A stretch of DNA of 64,000 bases from the NCBI RefSeq assembly GCF_910589235.1, contig NC_060955.1, forward strand, positions 6,861,694 through 6,925,693. The letters run 5' to 3'. The stretch is from Vespa crabro. Lineage: Eukaryota; Arthropoda; Insecta; Hymenoptera; Vespidae. A program made the translations under genes and the position numbers. The notes under the pieces were generated by a model. That model had not been told where the DNA came from. It was given only the letters and a program-made list of their open reading frames with translations, and did not search any database. This document shows, piece after piece, positions 60,089 to 64,000 of the stretch (the stretch's first letter is position 1; each line of letters opens with the position of its first letter).

Positions 60089-62762
60089 TTAAGAAGAATC
60101 AAAAGTATTAAATATAATATTAATTTTCTCTTTTAAAGTAGAGTCAACATTTTTGTAATCAAGTACATTCTTCAATGCTGTTATTAATCCTGTAGTATTG
60201 TTTAAATGCTGTTTAATAACATCTGTAAAAAATGTCATGATATATTTTTATAAAATGTAAAAGGGAAGAGAGTTATATTAGATAAAAAATTACATATCAT
60301 ACCTGATTTAATTATGCTATCTATAAAAGATAACATATTATAAATAATGGGTAATTCTAAATTAGAAGCGTTTTCTTGAAAAAATCTGCATATGACATGA
60401 CCAATGTTATTTTCAATGAGAGTATTTTTAAATTGTATTGGACAGATAGTAGCTAAGTATGTTAAACTTAAAATGGCTTCATTTTGCATTAAAGCGTGTT
60501 CTGCTAATATCATTTTTACTAGATATTGAGTACCACCATATTTTATAATTACTAGAGCAACACTTTTATCTCTAGAAAGAAAAAATAACATTATATTTAT
60601 AGAGGATATTATTATTTTAAGATATATGAAATATAATTAAAAGTATGTTACTTACCTACTATTATTAATTAGCCATGCAAGTAAACGATTTGCTTCACCT
60701 TGTACTCCTGGGTGATCGTCTATACCACACCATATCACAGCTCTTTTAATAAGATCTTCTTTTTTCCCTAAAGATACAGCAGCTTCCTCTATATACAGAG
60801 TTTAAAAAAGTACAGCATAATGGCAATCAATTTATGCCACAAAACAATTTCACATGCTTTCAAATCAAAACATTTTCAACATACTTTGTCCATCGATTAC
60901 AATTCTCAGAGTTCCCAATAATTTGAATACTATTGGAAAAGTTGGTATATCCAACATAGGATAGAGAATGTCAATTAAACCATCCTTTAATATAATAGGT
61001 TTATTATCAACAGGAATAACAAGATTATGAAGAGCACTCAGTAATGCATGCTGAAATCTGATATCACTATTTTTGCTATCATTTTTCTGAATTAATTGTA
61101 ATAACTTCTTATGGATATCCTGTTCTACCATCAGCTTACAATGAGTATGTGTTCGTGCAAAATTTCCCATAGCTAATACAGCTGTTATTTGAAAATCTTC
61201 GTCATTGCTATCTAACCATTTGACAAAATTATTGTAAACTGTGCCTTTACCATTATTATATAATATATTCATACTATTATCTGAAAAATAGTAGTATTTT
61301 GATTATTTATTCCATCAACAAATAATTATAATTGATACTTACCTCCAGTTAGGATCAAAACAATTAAATTACATGCAACCTTCAGAACAGATCTTGTCTC
61401 TTCACTTGTACATTGTGGTCCATAAGTTTCTATAAGCTTTAAAAGTAATTCAGGAATGTTTGTCTTTGTAAGTAACAGTTTAACTTCCTCTGCGATAAAA
61501 TTATAAATACATAATAGCAAAATTATGAAATAAATTTGAATAATTCATGTTATCAGATATATATTTGTTTGGCTAAATAATAAATTATTTTACCATCATC
61601 AGCTTGATCATAAAGAAGTTCTAAACACATTTCAGAGATTTCCAGAGATGTACTATTACTTAATATGTTTACTACAGCTTTAGTTAATTTTTCATCCAAA
61701 AATGTCACATTGGCATCATTTAATACACCTAATGTTAATAAAATATGTGTGACTGTTTCTTCTGAAGTAGTGCCATCGATTTCCAGTATGTCACAAAGAA
61801 CTTGAATAATGTTCTCTTCCAATGCCTGTGAAAATTTATTTGTAGATTAATTTTGAATTAAGAATATTATATGAAACTTAGTTTTACTGTAACATTTAAA
61901 ATGTTGTTTGACCTGTTGTTGCAAGGACTCTTGATCCACAAGAAAATTCAATAGTAATCCACTTGCCACCCTTCTTAATGTATTAGCATTTTCTATATCT
62001 TTCAAATCTGTAGCTCTTTTTAATATTTGTAAAATATATTTTAAACCATCTTTTTTTTTAATCATAATTTTTCCATTTTCTGAAATGATTATGACATCGT
62101 AATATTATTTTCATATACAATTTTATAAATAAACCGCACACAAATATTTTGTAAACAAATAATAAATAGTTTTTCATTACTATTTTCATAACATATATTC
62201 CCAAGGGCTCTGGAAGCCTGTATCAATATACCGATATTGTCTTCTTTTAATAATTCTATTAATGTTTCTACTATGTCTGTATTTGTACATTGTTTTCTTC
62301 CCTTCTCAGTTTTAGTCATTTCTGCAATAGCTTTTGCTGTTTGTGCGATAATGTCTTTAGATTTATCCCTTAACAGCATCAAAATAGTGTCATTAGACAG
62401 GAGGTCTATTGTTTCTGAAAGCAATATTTAATATTTGCATATCTTCTTTAAATAAAGATTATCTTACTTTATAAAATGTAAGACCTTGAATTGAATTTTC
62501 CTTAATTAAGGAATCCAATATTTGGATGACATCAGTATTTCTGCTTCCTTCGACTTCATTTCTAATTTTGATAACATTTCTCAGATCAGCAACAAGTGTA
62601 ACAATGTTATATTGACTGTTTCCTACAATCAAATATTTTCTATATTTATTATACAAAAGATAAGTGATTTTTGTAACCCATAATTTTGTTTCTCATATAA
62701 ATATACGTCTTTTACATAATATTAAAAAAAAGTTAGATATTCAAAATCAAATTACCTTCCAT
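60089..62762 (-). CDS. RAP1GDS1: RAP1 GTPase-GDP dissociation stimulator 1 (SmgGDS; fly vimar)
   Basis: SmgGDS is an all-Armadillo-repeat protein that binds Rho/Rap small GTPases; fly vimar modulates Miro and mitochondria. Minus-strand exons: 62756-62762, 62485-62622, 62181-62414, 61913-62079, 61594-61825, 61343-61489, 60885-61280, 60656-60788, 60303-60571, 60089-60222. They give 618 aa (human 607). ARM signatures include IQASRALGNICYEN, LAMGNFARTHTHCKLMVEQ, LLSALHNLVIPVDNKPIIL, VFKLLGTLRIVIDGQ and GVQGEANRLLAWLINNSRD, the last few matching the family's C-terminal repeats. The first coding exon is only 7 nt (ATGGAAG), completed by GNSQYN. Two donors are weak (GTCTTA after 62485, GTCAAA after 61913) but are required by phase. 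Confidence 0.9.
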
Positions 62763-63251
62763 TTACGCGACAAAATTTACTTTCTGTCAAATATTCAATA
62801 TATATCGGAATGTACTTAATTGTATATGAAAATTACTTAAGTCTTTTTCATACAGATTGTACTAATACGTAATGGCGGTGTATTTAAATTCCAATGACTG
62901 TTGACAAGTCACAAGCCATTAAATAAGTCTTAATCTCACTAAATAAAACTTTTTATTAAAGATAAATTATTTTTTAAAGATAAATTATATATATTAAGGG
63001 AAGCTACAGAATACTATATTTACATTTTAAGATATTTATTATGAAACATTCAAAAATATAGATTTTAATAGATGGCGCATACCTTACCAGAAATAATATA
63101 TGCTCTCTTTCTCTTTCTTTCATATACACGTTCGTAACCATATTGAAATGGCATACTTGGGTATGAAAGTACTCTTCAGTAATAGATATTCCATATTTGT
63201 CAAATTTTTTCTTTTTTTGTAATCGGGCTTAGTTCTTATCGATTTTTAAAC
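62763..63251. promoter_or_regulatory. Divergent promoter region of RAP1GDS1 and DCTN4
   Basis: Only 489 bp separate the two start codons, which point away from each other. Both leaders and promoters must lie here. No clear TATA box can be distinguished in the AT-rich background. Confidence 0.6.
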
Positions 63252-64000
63252 ATGGCTTACTTGTATCAACCTGATTACGTTCGTTATATGTGTAATTGTG
63301 GTTCTCTAAAACCTATTTCAAAAATATATTTTTGTCGGCACTGTTTAAAAATTCGATGTGGTTACTGTGTCTGTCAAGAGGTATATCATTTTTTTATTTA
63401 AACTAATTTCAATGCTATTTAAAGAGATTAAACTGATACTATTTTATAATTATACTTTTAAAAATAATTAAAATCATTCTAAAATAGGTTGATTTATATT
63501 ATTGTCCAAATTGTATGGAAAATTTACCCTCATCAGAAGTTCGTCTTAAGAAGAACAAGTAAGAACTTAAATTAAGCAATTAATATGTAACAATAATTTA
63601 GTTACTAATCGATTTATTTTATTAACAGATGCTCAAACTGCTTTAATTGTCCTAATTGTTTTCAAATGTTGTCTACGAGAGCAGGACATGTCCCATTAAG
63701 ACCAACAACAAAGGAAGGAGAAGATTCAAAAGATGTTAAAGTTTTACCTAAAAAAGTTTATTATTTATCTTGTTCTTTTTGTCGATGGAGTTCTAGAGAT
63801 GTTGGTATTCCAGATCAATTTATGGGTATATAAATTATTTTTTACTCAAACTTTCTATTTTTTTATTAAAATTATAATAAAAATTAATTTAAGTGTTTTC
63901 CCATTTCATATAGCCACAGGAAGATGGTCTGAACAAGAAAATCCTCATACAAGAAGAATTAATGCCTTAATAGACTACCATAAAATATTGACTTCTATAG
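63252..64000 (+). CDS. DCTN4: Dynactin subunit 4 (p62), 5' part
   Basis: DCTN4 is a pointed-end component of dynactin, the dynein adaptor. Visible exons are 63252-63380, 63488-63558, 63629-63825 and 63914 onward; the gene runs off the window's right edge. The start is MAYLYQPDYVRYMC. The family's N-terminal cysteine pairs are visible (YFCRHCLKIRCGYC, YYCPNCMENLPSSE, CSNCFNCPNC, LSCSFCRWSSRDVG), followed by ENPHTRRIN as in vertebrate p62. Splice phases agree through the fourth exon. Only about 160 of roughly 450 residues are in the window. Confidence 0.93.

Noticed and set aside
1..64000. CRISPR arrays, tRNA and rRNA genes
   Set aside because: No regularly spaced repeats of that kind, tRNA-like arms or rRNA motifs were noticed; the window is a eukaryotic nuclear region.

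Overview
The window reads as an animal nuclear genome, most likely a hymenopteran insect and probably a bee. It is strongly AT-rich, has short GT-AG introns, many (TA)n tracts and a Tc1-type transposon relic, and its protein matches are to insect/vertebrate orthologues. The species call is an inference; no organism-specific marker was used. All gene models below were built by eye from reading frame, splice sites and phase, and recalled family sequences; no search was run.

Layout: (1) 540-2990, minus strand: ATP synthase subunit c (ATPsynC) with two tandem, mutually compatible terminal exons, plus an unexplained open frame just downstream. (2) 3298-3801, minus: unassigned or decayed coding-like stretches. 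(3) 4304-19447, plus: complete HERC2, a giant HECT/RCC1 ubiquitin ligase of about 4720 aa, most of it in a single 10.8 kb exon. (4) 20824-24668, plus: mitochondrial sarcosine dehydrogenase (SARDH), 15 exons. (5) 25216-27053, minus: an unrecognised small Cys-rich gene candidate whose second intron holds a dead Tc1-like transposase. It is divergent from (6) 28644-43964, plus: nocte/PRRC2, a large disordered RNA-associated protein in 19 coding exons with a 33-unit DRQX repeat. (7) 43965-49123: long 3' flank of nocte, no further gene seen. (8) 49124-51225, plus: MCRS1/Rcd5. (9) 52634-56550, plus: AIFM3-like Rieske/FAD oxidoreductase with two alternative first exons. (10) 57157-57724, plus: MYCBP, containing a U12-type intron. 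(11) 58442-59260, minus: prefoldin subunit 3 (VBP1). (12) 60089-62762, minus: RAP1GDS1/vimar. (13) 63252-64000, plus: 5' part of dynactin subunit 4 (DCTN4), running off the window.

The genes are housekeeping functions without an operon-like link. Three encode mitochondrial or redox proteins (ATPsynC, SARDH, AIFM3). VBP1 and DCTN4 both serve the tubulin/microtubule system. HERC2 and MCRS1 both act at chromatin and centrosome according to family knowledge. The two clearest head-to-head pairs are the small Cys-rich gene with nocte, and RAP1GDS1 with DCTN4. The most unusual signals are the duplicated c-subunit exon, the unrecognised minus-strand gene at 25216-27053, three evenly spaced perfect inverted repeats at 52043-52146, the AIFM3 alternative N-termini, and the minor-spliceosome intron in MYCBP.
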